DNA of 64,000 nucleotides from NCBI RefSeq assembly GCF_000936425.1, contig NZ_AVFK01000001.1:1-64000 (forward strand), read 5' to 3'. The notes beneath the pieces were generated by a model. That model searched no databases and was not told where the DNA came from. It was given only the letters and a program-made list of their open reading frames with translations. A program made the translations under genes and the position numbers. This document shows, in pieces, positions 55,758 to 63,565 of this stretch. The stretch's first letter is position 1, and each line of letters opens with the position of its first letter. This DNA comes from Skermanella aerolata KACC 11604. Its GTDB lineage: Bacteria; Pseudomonadota; Alphaproteobacteria; Azospirillales; Azospirillaceae.

Positions 55758-56837
55758 ATGTCTATGGGTGAGCAGTCTTACGGTCCCCCCGCATCAGCGT
55801 CAATCGCGAATCCGGCGGCGGAGCCGGCGCCGGGCGGTCCGGTCCGCGACCATGGCGGCGCGCTCGACGCGGCCGAAGCGCGCTTCGGCAGGCCGGCCGA
55901 AGGCTGGGTCGATCTGTCCACCGGCATCAATCCGTGGCCTTGGCAGCCGGGAGAAATCAGCGCCGACGCCTGGAACCGGCTGCCGGACCGGGCCGCGAAC
56001 GGCCGTCTGCGGCATGCGGCGGCGCGCTACTTCGGGGCCTCGCCGGATGCGCTGATGGCGGCTCCGGGATCGCAGGCGCTGATCCAGGCGGTGCCCCGGA
56101 TCGTGCGCCGGGGGCACGTCGCCATCCTGGGTTTTACCTATGCCGAGCACGCCCGCTGCTGGCGTCTGGCGGGGCATCGGGTGACGGTCGAGGAAAGCCT
56201 GGAAGCGGCGGCCGGCGCCGACTGCGTCATTGTGACCAACCCCAACAATCCGGACGGCCGGCAGGTCGAGCCGGCGAGACTGCTGGAACTGGCTGGACGG
56301 CTCGCCGCACGCGGCGGGCTGCTGGTCGTGGACGAAGCCTTCGCCGATGTGACGCCGGATCTCAGCGTCGCGGCACAGGCAGGAACGCCGGGGCTGTGTG
56401 TGCTGCGGTCGTTCGGCAAGTTCTTCGGGCTGGCCGGATTGCGGCTGGGCTTCGCGCTGGGAACGGGCGAACTGGTGCGGCGGCTCGAAGAACATCTCGG
56501 TCCCTGGGCCGTCGCCGGTCCGGCGCTGGAGATCGGCACGGCCGCCATGGCTGATGCCGGCTGGATCGCCGCTACCCGCGTCCATCTGGCGAATGCCGCA
56601 CGCGATCTGGACGCTCTAATCGAGTGCTGCGAGCTGACCGTGGTTGGTGGCACCGACCTGTTCCGGCTTGCCCAGACGCCGCAGGCCGCCGCTCTGTACG
56701 GGCACCTGGGCAGGCAGGGCATCCTGGTCCGCAGCTTCGATGCGACGCCGGACTGGCTGCGCTTCGGCCTGCCGCCGGATGCTGCGGCATGGGAGCGCTT
56801 GCGCGCCGCCCTCGCTTCCTTCAACTTGGCGGCATGA
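55758..56837 (+). CDS. cobC: Threonine-phosphate decarboxylase (CobC/CobD type)
   Basis: This PLP-dependent enzyme makes (R)-1-amino-2-propanol phosphate for the cobalamin linker. The 359-residue protein has the class I/II aminotransferase-like fold (WVDLSTGINPWPW; TNPNNPDG; DEAFAD; and the PLP lysine in RSFGKFFGLAGLRLG). The ATG at 55758 with AAGGA 4 nt upstream is the only sensible start, since an earlier frame lies within riboswitch 2. Its start region overlaps the promoter of cbiX. The TGA overlaps the bluB ATG. Confidence 0.93.
   Translation: MSMGEQSYGPPASASIANPAAEPAPGGPVRDHGGALDAAEARFGRPAEGWVDLSTGINPWPWQPGEISADAWNRLPDRAANGRLRHAAARYFGASPDALMAAPGSQALIQAVPRIVRRGHVAILGFTYAEHARCWRLAGHRVTVEESLEAAAGADCVIVTNPNNPDGRQVEPARLLELAGRLAARGGLLVVDEAFADVTPDLSVAAQAGTPGLCVLRSFGKFFGLAGLRLGFALGTGELVRRLEEHLGPWAVAGPALEIGTAAMADAGWIAATRVHLANAARDLDALIECCELTVVGGTDLFRLAQTPQAAALYGHLGRQGILVRSFDATPDWLRFGLPPDAAAWERLRAALASFNLAA
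55775..55803 (-). promoter_or_regulatory. Candidate promoter of the cbiX operon inside cobC
   Basis: On the minus strand TTGACG (55803-55798), a 17-base spacer and TAAGAC (55780-55775) lie just upstream of riboswitch 2, inside the first codons of the divergent cobC gene. The -10 match is moderate. Confidence 0.5.
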
Positions 56838-57475
56838 CGAATGCCCCTAATTTTGATATGGACTTTCAGGCCAAGCTGGAAGACCTGTTCCGCTGGCGGC
56901 GGGACGTGCGCCGGTTCCGCACCGATCCGGTCGATGCCGGCCTGATCGAGCACTTGGTCGGTATGGCGGCGCTGGCGCCGTCGGTCGGCTACAGCCGTCC
57001 CTGGCGGTTTGTCCGGGTCGACGATCCCGATCGGCGGAACACCGTTCGCGGCATCTTCGAGCACTGCAATGCGGAGGCGCTGTCGGGCTACACCGGCGAC
57101 CGCGCCCAGCTTTACGCCCAGTTGAAGCTGGCCGGGCTGAACGACGCGCCGGTCCAACTTGCCGTCTTCAACGACGACGGCACGGAGCGCGGCCATGGAC
57201 TAGGCCGCAAGACCATGCCGGAGATGCTGCGCTATTCGACAGTGACGGCGGTCTACACGTTCTGGCTGGCGGCCCGTGCCCACGGGGTCGGCGTCGGCTG
57301 GGTGTCGATCCTGGACCCGGAAGCGATCTGCCGCACGATTGACGTGCCGCCGTCGTGGTCGCTGGTTGCCTATCTGTGCGTCGGCTTTCCGATCGAGGAG
57401 CACGCCGACCCGGAACTGGAGCGGGCCGGCTGGGAGCAGCGGGAGAATGCCGCAGCCGTGCTGCTGAGCCGATAG
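56834..57475 (+). CDS. bluB: 5,6-dimethylbenzimidazole synthase
   Basis: BluB cleaves reduced FMN with oxygen to make 5,6-dimethylbenzimidazole, the lower ligand of cobalamin. The 213-residue protein has the nitroreductase-like fold and BluB blocks (RRDVRRFRTDPVD; APSVGYSRPWRFVRV; GVGWVSILDP). It overlaps cobC (ATGA). Because the reaction needs O2, the organism must make the lower ligand in the presence of oxygen, although the ring genes are of the early-cobalt type. Confidence 0.95.
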   Translation: MTNAPNFDMDFQAKLEDLFRWRRDVRRFRTDPVDAGLIEHLVGMAALAPSVGYSRPWRFVRVDDPDRRNTVRGIFEHCNAEALSGYTGDRAQLYAQLKLAGLNDAPVQLAVFNDDGTERGHGLGRKTMPEMLRYSTVTAVYTFWLAARAHGVGVGWVSILDPEAICRTIDVPPSWSLVAYLCVGFPIEEHADPELERAGWEQRENAAAVLLSR

Positions 57476-57491
57476 CCACCACGGTTAAGCA

Positions 57492-57521
57492 CTTGACGCG
57501 CCATCGTTCCGCCCACTAGCT
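57492..57521 (+). promoter_or_regulatory. Candidate promoter of cbiMNQO
   Basis: CTTGACG (57492-57498) and CTAGCT (57516-57521), 17 bases apart, resemble the alphaproteobacterial CTTGAC/CTATAT promoter and lie just before riboswitch 3. Confidence 0.45.
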
Positions 57522-57524
57522 TCA

Positions 57525-57740
57525 ACCTTGGTGATAGGTTCCCCCGAGCGAGCGACGAGGGGGATTAATAGGGAACACGGTGCGGCGGACCCCTCTGGGG
57601 ACCTAATCCGTGGCTGCCCCCGCAACTGTGAGCAGCGAGTCGACGCCGACTTCGTGCCACTGGCCCTGTATCCGGGGCTGGGAAGGCGTGGCGACCGACT
57701 ACGACCTGCGAGCCAGGAGACCTGCCGTCACCGGAAGAGC
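57525..57740 (+). ncRNA. Cobalamin riboswitch 3 (upstream of cbiM)
   Basis: The B12 box AGCCAGGAGACCTGCCGTC lies at 57711-57729 and the core GCTGCCCCCGCAACTGTGAGC at about 57612-57631, after an upstream GGTGATAGG. It should repress the cobalt transporter genes. The region from 57740 to the cbiM ATG at 57866 holds the expression platform; no other gene was seen there. Confidence 0.95.
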
Positions 57741-57865
57741 CGTATGTTCCGGGCGGGGTGCACCGGGAGGAAGGCCAGCCGGACCGGTAGCAGTTGAATG
57801 CCACCGCCGCCGGTTGTGCGCTTCATCCATGCATCCCCTTCATCGTCGAGGGGGAAATCAGTTTA

Positions 57866-58528
57866 ATGCATATCATGGAAGGCTATCTGCCGCCCATCCA
57901 TGCTCTGGCCTGGACGGTCGCCGCTGCGCCGTTCGTCGTGGCCGGCGTGCGCCGGATCGGGCGCATCGTAGAGGACCATCCGGAAACCAAGCTTCTGCTT
58001 GCCACGTCGGGCGCATTCGCCTTCGTGCTGTCGGCGTTGAAGATCCCGTCAGTCACGGGAAGCTGCTCGCATCCGACCGGCGTCGGGCTGGGCGCCGTGT
58101 TGTTCGGACCGAACGTGATGGCGGTTTTGGGCAGCATCGTGCTGCTGTTCCAGGCGCTTCTGCTGGCCCATGGCGGCATCACGACGCTGGGCGCCAACGC
58201 CTTTTCGATGGCGATCGTCGGTCCCTGGGTCGCGTGGAGCGTCTGGCGGATGACGTCCGGTTTCGGGCGGAGCGTCGGTGTGTTCCTGGCCGCGGCGTTG
58301 GGAAATCTTGCGACTTACTGTGTCACGTCGGTTCAACTGGCGCTGGCCTTTCCCGATCCGGCGACCGGGTTCGGCGGGGCGCTGGTCAAGTTCCTGTCGA
58401 TCTTCGCCGTTACCCAGGTGCCGCTGGCGATCGTCGAAGGCATCCTGACGGTCGTGGTGGTCAACCTGCTGGCCCAATACAGCCGGGACGAACTCTCGGC
58501 CCTGGCCTTTCTGCGGGGGGCGAAATGA
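57866..58528 (+). CDS. cbiM: Cobalt ECF transporter substrate-binding protein CbiM
   Basis: CbiM is the metal-binding S-component of the cobalt ECF importer. The 220-residue protein has about six helices. The start at 57866 is fixed by function: CbiM/NikM use the N-terminal Met-His ([10 protein letters not shown]) as metal ligands, and this ATG gives exactly that, with GAGGGGGA upstream. Further ligand motifs are SCSHPTG and [12 protein letters not shown]. The stop overlaps the cbiN ATG. Confidence 0.95.
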   Translation: MHIMEGYLPPIHALAWTVAAAPFVVAGVRRIGRIVEDHPETKLLLATSGAFAFVLSALKIPSVTGSCSHPTGVGLGAVLFGPNVMAVLGSIVLLFQALLLAHGGITTLGANAFSMAIVGPWVAWSVWRMTSGFGRSVGVFLAAALGNLATYCVTSVQLALAFPDPATGFGGALVKFLSIFAVTQVPLAIVEGILTVVVVNLLAQYSRDELSALAFLRGAK

Positions 58529-58839
58529 TGGGGCGGAACGGCATACTGCTGCTGATCGCGGCGGCCATCGTGGTTTTGCCGCTGATCGTGAAAGGCAACG
58601 CGGAGTTCAGCGGTTCGGACGGTCAGGCGCAGGGGGTGATCGACGAAGCCGGATATCAGCCCTGGTTCGAGCCGCTGTGGGAACCGCCGAGCGGTGAGAT
58701 CGAAAGTCTGCTGTTCTCGCTTCAGGCAGCATTAGGGGCCGGACTGCTGGGCTACTATGTCGGGCTGCGGCGCGGCCGCAGCGAAGTGCTGGGCGAGAAA
58801 CGCGATCGGCAGCAGGGCGAGGTCCATGCTGGCGATTGA
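58525..58839 (+). CDS. cbiN: Cobalt ECF transporter component CbiN
   Basis: CbiN is a small two-helix protein needed with CbiM for cobalt uptake. The 104-residue product has helices at about 6-24 and 68-88 and a periplasmic loop ([33 protein letters not shown] region). It overlaps cbiM (ATGA) and its end overlaps the cbiQ start. Confidence 0.93.
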   Translation: MMGRNGILLLIAAAIVVLPLIVKGNAEFSGSDGQAQGVIDEAGYQPWFEPLWEPPSGEIESLLFSLQAALGAGLLGYYVGLRRGRSEVLGEKRDRQQGEVHAGD

Positions 58840-59569
58840 CCGCCACGCCTGGACCAACCGCTGGAGCGACCGCCATCCCCTGGAAAAACTGGTCCCCGCC
58901 GGCGGCATGCTGCTGGCGGCCCTGGTCCTGCCGCCCTGGCCGGCGGCGCCGCTGATAATCGCCGTGATGCTGGTGCTTACGATCGTGGGAGCCAGGGTGC
59001 CGCCGAAGGCGGCGCTGGGGACTCTGGCGGTGCCGGTGGGCTTCCTGCTGACGGGAATACCGGTGCTGGCGCTGGCGGTGGATGTGTCCGTCGGGGTACA
59101 TATCGGGCTGGCGCCGGACGGGCTGCGGCTGGCTGCGGAGGTCACGTCGCGGTCGCTGGCGGCGACGTCCTGTCTGGTCTTCCTGATCCTGACCACTCCG
59201 GTCGCGGAGCTTGTCCCGATGCTGGGCAGGCTCGGCGTGCCGAAGCCGGTGCGGGAACTTATCCTGCTGATCTACCGGCTGATCTTCGTCTTCCTGGAGC
59301 GGGCGGATGTCGGGCGGCAGGCTCAGGTGGCGCGTCTGGGCTACGACGGACCGCGCCGGAGCATCCGCTCGCTCGGCTGGCTGGCGGGAAGCCTGTTCCA
59401 GCGCTCGCTCGACCGGGGCCGGCGGCTTGAAACCGGCTTGGCGGCACGGGGCTTCACCGGTGACCTGCCGTACCTGGACAGCGACCGCGCGGCGTCCGGC
59501 GCGTTGCTTGTCGCGGGCGCCCTGCTGCCGGCGGCCGTCGTTGCGGTATCCATTGCATGGACCCTCTGA
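58826..59569 (+). CDS. cbiQ: Cobalt ECF transporter T-component CbiQ
   Basis: CbiQ is the transmembrane coupling protein that links CbiM to the ATPase. The 247-residue protein has about five helices and the family motif ARGFTGD near the C-terminus, plus a conserved RRLETGLA. The ATG at 58826 lies inside the end of cbiN. It precedes cbiO by 34 nt. Confidence 0.93.
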   Translation: MLAIDRHAWTNRWSDRHPLEKLVPAGGMLLAALVLPPWPAAPLIIAVMLVLTIVGARVPPKAALGTLAVPVGFLLTGIPVLALAVDVSVGVHIGLAPDGLRLAAEVTSRSLAATSCLVFLILTTPVAELVPMLGRLGVPKPVRELILLIYRLIFVFLERADVGRQAQVARLGYDGPRRSIRSLGWLAGSLFQRSLDRGRRLETGLAARGFTGDLPYLDSDRAASGALLVAGALLPAAVVAVSIAWTL

Positions 59570-59603
59570 AAGTGCCGCTGCTGCGAATGGACGACATACG
59601 GCG

Positions 59604-60455
59604 ATGGACGGCTTAGTCCTGGCGGCGGAAGCCGTGCGCTACGATTATCCCGGCGGGGTCGAAGCCTTGCGCGGCATTGACCTGACGGTGCGGCGGGGCC
59701 GCAATCTGGCGCTGCTGGGGCCTAACGGCTGCGGCAAGACCACGCTGTTCCTCCACCTTAACGGGACACTGAAGCCGCGCGGTGGCCGATTGCTGCTGGG
59801 AGGAGCGCCGGGCCGCTATGACAGGGCGGGCCTACGCGACTGGCGCAGCCGCGTCGGGCTGGTCTTGCAGGACCCGGACGACCAGATCTTCGCGGCGACG
59901 GTCGAGCGCGATGTCGCCTTCGGGCCGCTCAATCTTGGGCTTGGGCCGACCGAGGTCCGAGAACGGGTCGGCGGTGCGCTGGACGCGCTCGGCATATCCA
60001 GCTTGGCCGCCCGGCCCACGCATATGCTGAGCTTCGGCCAGAAGCGGCGCGTCGCCATTGCCGGAGCGCTTGCGATGCGGCCGGAGGTGCTGCTGCTGGA
60101 TGAGCCGACCGCAGGCTTGGATGCCGATGGCGTGACGCGCCTGATGGCGGCACTTGAGTCGGTGGCTGCCCTGGGGACGACGCTGGTTCTGTCCACCCAT
60201 GACGTCGATCTTGCCTATGCCTGGGCGGCCGAAGTCGCCGTCTTCGACAACGGATTGACGGTCGCGCAAGGGCCGGCGGCGGACGTACTGGCGGATTCTG
60301 GGACCTTGGCGAAAGCCCGCCTTCAGGCGCCGGTTCTCGCTGATCTGTCGCGCGCGATGGGTTTGCCCCAGCCATGGCCCAGGACGCGGGCTGACATGAT
60401 CGCGGCGGTGGCGCGGGTAGCGGCGAACTCGGGGGATGGACTAGCGGTCAGATAA
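59604..60455 (+). CDS. cbiO: Cobalt ECF transporter ATP-binding protein CbiO
   Basis: CbiO powers the cobalt importer. The 283-residue ABC protein has Walker A GPNGCGKTT, the signature LSFGQKRRVAIAGAL and Walker B VLLLDEPTAGLD followed by STHDVD. The ATG at 59604 gives the normal N-terminus; the upstream frame belongs to the cbiQ coding region in another frame. Confidence 0.95.
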   Translation: MDGLVLAAEAVRYDYPGGVEALRGIDLTVRRGRNLALLGPNGCGKTTLFLHLNGTLKPRGGRLLLGGAPGRYDRAGLRDWRSRVGLVLQDPDDQIFAATVERDVAFGPLNLGLGPTEVRERVGGALDALGISSLAARPTHMLSFGQKRRVAIAGALAMRPEVLLLDEPTAGLDADGVTRLMAALESVAALGTTLVLSTHDVDLAYAWAAEVAVFDNGLTVAQGPAADVLADSGTLAKARLQAPVLADLSRAMGLPQPWPRTRADMIAAVARVAANSGDGLAVR

Positions 60456-60459
60456 GGTT

Positions 60460-60479
60460 CGATCACGGGATCGTTTTTT
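60460..60479 (+). terminator. Terminator after cbiO
   Basis: CGATC and GATCG form a 5-base-pair stem with a 4-base loop, followed by TTTTTT. Short but correctly placed right after the cbiO stop. Confidence 0.5.
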
Positions 60480-60538
60480 GATATATGGTTTTCGCATAAA
60501 ATTCTCCTTTCAGTATTTTAATTCTGTGAGGCGCAACC

Positions 60539-61063
60539 ATGTTTCTCAACGAAGCGGACTTTCCCGCCGTCACCGCTCTGTCGGAGGTCTGGACGGACAT
60601 ACGGGCCGAACTGCTGGCATTGTCCGCCCGGTATTTCATCTCCTGGCCCGAAAAGAGCATCTATGACGGCAACTGGACCGTCTTTCCGCTCTACAAGTTC
60701 GGCGTGATGGACGAGGAGCACGCGGCGCTGTGCCCGAAGACGATCGCCGCGATCGAGCGCGTTCCGGGATTGCTCACCGCCGGCTTCTCCTCGCTGGCGC
60801 CCGGCACCTATATCGGCCCTCATTTCGGCTACACCAAGGAAGTGCTGCGGGCACATCTCAGCTTGCTGCCATCCGACGACAGCGCTATCCGCGTTGGACC
60901 GGAAACCAGGGGCTGGACGCCGGGCGGCGTGATGGTGTTCGACGACACCACGGAGCACGAGGCGTGGAACCGGGGCAAGGACACCCGCGTCGTGCTGCTG
61001 CTGGACTTCAAGCGCGATCCGGCAGCGGAAGTCCGCTATCCGGAGCACGTATACGCGTATTGA
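60539..61063 (+). CDS. Aspartyl/asparaginyl beta-hydroxylase-like protein
   Basis: The 174-residue protein resembles the catalytic domain of aspartyl/asparaginyl beta-hydroxylase (2-oxoglutarate/iron dependent). Two candidate iron-ligand histidines sit in RAHLSLL and TTEHEAWN, with the arginine in TRVVLLLDF as 2-oxoglutarate anchor and WTPGGVMVFDD as the core strand. The leader upstream is unusually AT-rich for this window (about 60474-60525) and could hold its own promoter. A substrate is not evident, and the link to the preceding cobalt importer is only positional. Confidence 0.8.
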   Translation: MFLNEADFPAVTALSEVWTDIRAELLALSARYFISWPEKSIYDGNWTVFPLYKFGVMDEEHAALCPKTIAAIERVPGLLTAGFSSLAPGTYIGPHFGYTKEVLRAHLSLLPSDDSAIRVGPETRGWTPGGVMVFDDTTEHEAWNRGKDTRVVLLLDFKRDPAAEVRYPEHVYAY

Positions 61064-61110
61064 CGGCGGCGTTGTAGAAGCGGCCTCCGGCCGCTTTCGA
61101 GGCCGCAAGT

Positions 61111-61169
61111 TGTTGGGCCACGGCCCAACCTACGAAGCAGAAGCCCGTAGGTTGGGCCGTGGCCCAACA
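61111..61169. repeat. Perfect 24-base inverted repeat (REP-like)
   Basis: 61111-61134 and 61146-61169 are exact reverse complements (TGTTGGGCC...CCTACG arms), 11 bases apart. Each arm holds a short GGGCC/GGCCC hairpin. The family type resembles the 42584 palindrome (CCTAC end) but with a different core. The 61064-61224 gap contains this element and an adjacent GC-rich palindrome, and no gene. Confidence 0.8.
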
Positions 61170-61224
61170 AACACGTCCCCATAGGTCAACGTTTTAGGCC
61201 CTTGGTACTGCAAAATGACTGCCT

Positions 61225-62610
61225 TCAAACCTCCGCCAGGATCAGCGTGGCGCTCAGGCCGCCGTCCGGGCGGTTCACCAGGGTCACGTCGCCGCCATGG
61301 GCACGCGCAATCGTGCGGGCGACCGACAGGCCGAGCCCGGTGCCGCCGGTATCCCGGCTGCGGGAGCGTTCAAGGCGATAGAAGGGCGCGAACACCTTCT
61401 CCTGCTCCGATACGGGGATGCCGGGTCCGTCGTCGTCGATCCTGACGGCGACATATCCGGGTTCTTGCTGGTCGAGCAGCGCCACGCGGGCGCAGCCGCC
61501 GTATTTCAGCGCGTTGTCGATCAGGTTGCCGATCGCGCGCTTGAGTGCTACCGGACGGCAGGCGAAGGTCCGGTGCTCGGGACCGGCGTATTCCACGGTG
61601 TAGCCGGCGTCGCCCAGATCGTCGACCAGGCTCTGGAGCAGGGCCGCGAGGTCAATCGCGACGCGAGGCTCCTTCCTTGCATCGTCGCGGGCGAAGGCGA
61701 GGGTGGACGCGATCATCGCTTCCATCTCCTCCAGGTCGGCCAGCATCTTGCGCTGCTGTTCCGGATCGTCGACGAACTCGGCGCGCAGGCGCAGCCGGGT
61801 CAGGGGGGTGCGCAGGTCGTGGCTGATGGCGGCCAGCATCTGGGTCCGGTCCTCGACGAACCGGTGCAGGCGCGTCTGCATCTGGTTGAAGGCGCGCGTC
61901 GCCTGCCGAAGTTCGCGCGGGCCGGCTTCCGGCAGCAGGGGCGCCTCCCCGTCGATGCCGAGCCGCTGGGCGGCATCGGCGAAGCGCTTGAGCGGAGCGC
62001 TGAGCAACCGGCCGACCCAAAGCGACAGGCCGAAGATGATCAGGCCGACCAGCCCCATCCACAGCGCGAAGCGCAGCAGGCGGAAAGGGCCGTCGCGGTC
62101 GGGATCGGACCGGAAGACCAGCCACGTACCGTCGGACAGCGGCGTCGCCAGCTGGATCTGGTTGCCGAACATCCGGGCTTCCAGCGGCGCCAGCGGACCC
62201 GATGGAGCGGAGCGTGTCTTGCCGTGATGGACCTCGATCAGGATTTCGCGGTTGGGATCGTCCAGCGCCTCGCGCATGCGGCGGCGCAGCCCTTCGAACG
62301 GGAAACCGGTCTGGTTGTGGTGGAAATCGGGAGCCGTGGGCCGCCATTCGACTTCCAGCCCCGGTGCATCGACGGCGCGGACCACGCGCGGGCGGAACTG
62401 CGGCGGCGTCTCGTCGGCCAGCCGGATGATCGCGGAAACCCGCTCGACCATCTCTCTAGGGTTATGGCGCGGCGGCGGTTCTCCGCCCCTGTCGGTCAGG
62501 TAGACCAAGGCGCTGACGCCCTGGGTCAGCGCCAGCGCCATCAGGACGGTGAAGCCCAGACGGACAGCGATGCCGGACGAGAAGATGCGGGTTGCCAGGG
62601 CGGAGAGCAT
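61225..62610 (-). CDS. Sensor histidine kinase (EnvZ/CpxA-like)
   Basis: This 461-residue inner-membrane kinase has helix 1 at about 15-37, a periplasmic domain to about 180, helix 2 at about 182-205 and a HAMP segment. A HisKA domain follows with the acceptor histidine in AAISHDLRTPLTRLR, then a HATPase domain (GNLIDNALKYG; DDDGPGIP; GGTGLGLSVA). The start at 62610 lies directly after the response regulator (1-nt gap), so the two are translated together. The signal is not known; the divergent Spy/CpxP-like gene suggests an envelope-stress role. Confidence 0.92.
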   Translation of the reverse strand: MLSALATRIFSSGIAVRLGFTVLMALALTQGVSALVYLTDRGGEPPPRHNPREMVERVSAIIRLADETPPQFRPRVVRAVDAPGLEVEWRPTAPDFHHNQTGFPFEGLRRRMREALDDPNREILIEVHHGKTRSAPSGPLAPLEARMFGNQIQLATPLSDGTWLVFRSDPDRDGPFRLLRFALWMGLVGLIIFGLSLWVGRLLSAPLKRFADAAQRLGIDGEAPLLPEAGPRELRQATRAFNQMQTRLHRFVEDRTQMLAAISHDLRTPLTRLRLRAEFVDDPEQQRKMLADLEEMEAMIASTLAFARDDARKEPRVAIDLAALLQSLVDDLGDAGYTVEYAGPEHRTFACRPVALKRAIGNLIDNALKYGGCARVALLDQQEPGYVAVRIDDDGPGIPVSEQEKVFAPFYRLERSRSRDTGGTGLGLSVARTIARAHGGDVTLVNRPDGGLSATLILAEV

Positions 62611-62611
62611 G

Positions 62612-63373
62612 TCAGGAGCCCGTATCTGCGCCCGTTGCAGCGCCCGCGACGGCCGGCGTGAAGATGTAGCCGCCGCTGCGTACCGTCTTGATGATCGTCG
62701 GCTCCTTGGGGTCCGGCTCGATCTTGCGGCGCAGGCGGCTGACCTGGACGTCTATGCTGCGGTCGAACGGCATGGCGCTGCGCCCGCGCGCCAGATCGAG
62801 GAGTTGGTCGCGGGTGAGGATGCGCTGCGGGTGCTCGACGAAAGCGACCAGCAGGTCGAACTCGCCGGCGCTGAGCTGGACCAGGACGTCGTCGGGCGAC
62901 CAGAGTTCGCGCTTGGCGATGTCGAGCCGCCAGCCTTCGAAGGTCAGCCCCCTGTTTTGCCCCGGCTCGGCCGTGGTCCCGACCGGCAGGCCGGTGGAGC
63001 GGCGCAGCACGGCCTTGGCGCGGGCCAGCAACTCGCGCGGGTTGAAGGGCTTCGGCAGATAGTCGTCGGCGCCCATCTCCAGGCCGACGATCCGGTCGGT
63101 CTCTTCCCCCATCGCCGTCAGCATGATGATCGGGATCGCGCCGGACGGTCCGGACTGGGCGCGCAGCCGGCGGCAGAGCGACAGCCCGTCCTCTCCCGGC
63201 ATCATCAGGTCAAGCACGATCAGGTCGATCCGCGACGTGTTCAACGTCTGCATCATCTCGGCGCCGTTGGCGGCGCTCGATACGCGATAGCCATGCTTGG
63301 TGAGGAACTGGGAGATCAGGGTGCGGATTTCCCGGTCGTCGTCTACCACGAGAAGGTGGGGCTGCTTGTCCAT
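62612..63373 (-). CDS. Two-component response regulator, OmpR family
   Basis: This 253-residue regulator has a receiver domain (acidic DDD near residues 11-13, phosphorylation aspartate in IVLDLMMPG, lysine in LPKPFN) and a C-terminal winged helix-turn-helix (about 150-240: DVQVSRLRRKIE; IKTVRSGGYIF). It is paired with the sensor kinase and divergent from a Spy/CpxP-like gene. Its own promoter region contains GTAAC repeats that fit a CpxR-like binding site. Confidence 0.93.
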   Translation of the reverse strand: MDKQPHLLVVDDDREIRTLISQFLTKHGYRVSSAANGAEMMQTLNTSRIDLIVLDLMMPGEDGLSLCRRLRAQSGPSGAIPIIMLTAMGEETDRIVGLEMGADDYLPKPFNPRELLARAKAVLRRSTGLPVGTTAEPGQNRGLTFEGWRLDIAKRELWSPDDVLVQLSAGEFDLLVAFVEHPQRILTRDQLLDLARGRSAMPFDRSIDVQVSRLRRKIEPDPKEPTIIKTVRSGGYIFTPAVAGAATGADTGS

Positions 63374-63418
63374 GAGCTTAATATCGTTCAGAGGCGGGAA
63401 GGGTGGTGAGAGAAATGT

Positions 63419-63463
63419 TGTAACGGATCGTTACATGGGACGGAGCGGTTACAGACCGTTACC
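63419..63463. promoter_or_regulatory. Candidate OmpR/CpxR-type operators
   Basis: The intergenic region between the regulator and the Spy/CpxP-like gene contains TGTAACGGATCGTTACA (63419-63435), a perfect inverted repeat, and GGTTACAGACCGTTACC (63447-63463), whose two GTTAC units are 10 bases apart. Read on the other strand the second is GTAAC-N5-GTAAC, close to the known CpxR box GTAAA-N5-GTAAA. Position fits control of both divergent genes. Confidence 0.6.
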
Positions 63464-63565
63464 AAATGCCCCCTCAACCGACATGAAGCGGCAACGGGGA
63501 GGACCCATTATCAGGTCATCGAAGCGGACGTTCCCGCTTTGGATGACGAAAATGGAGAGATGATC

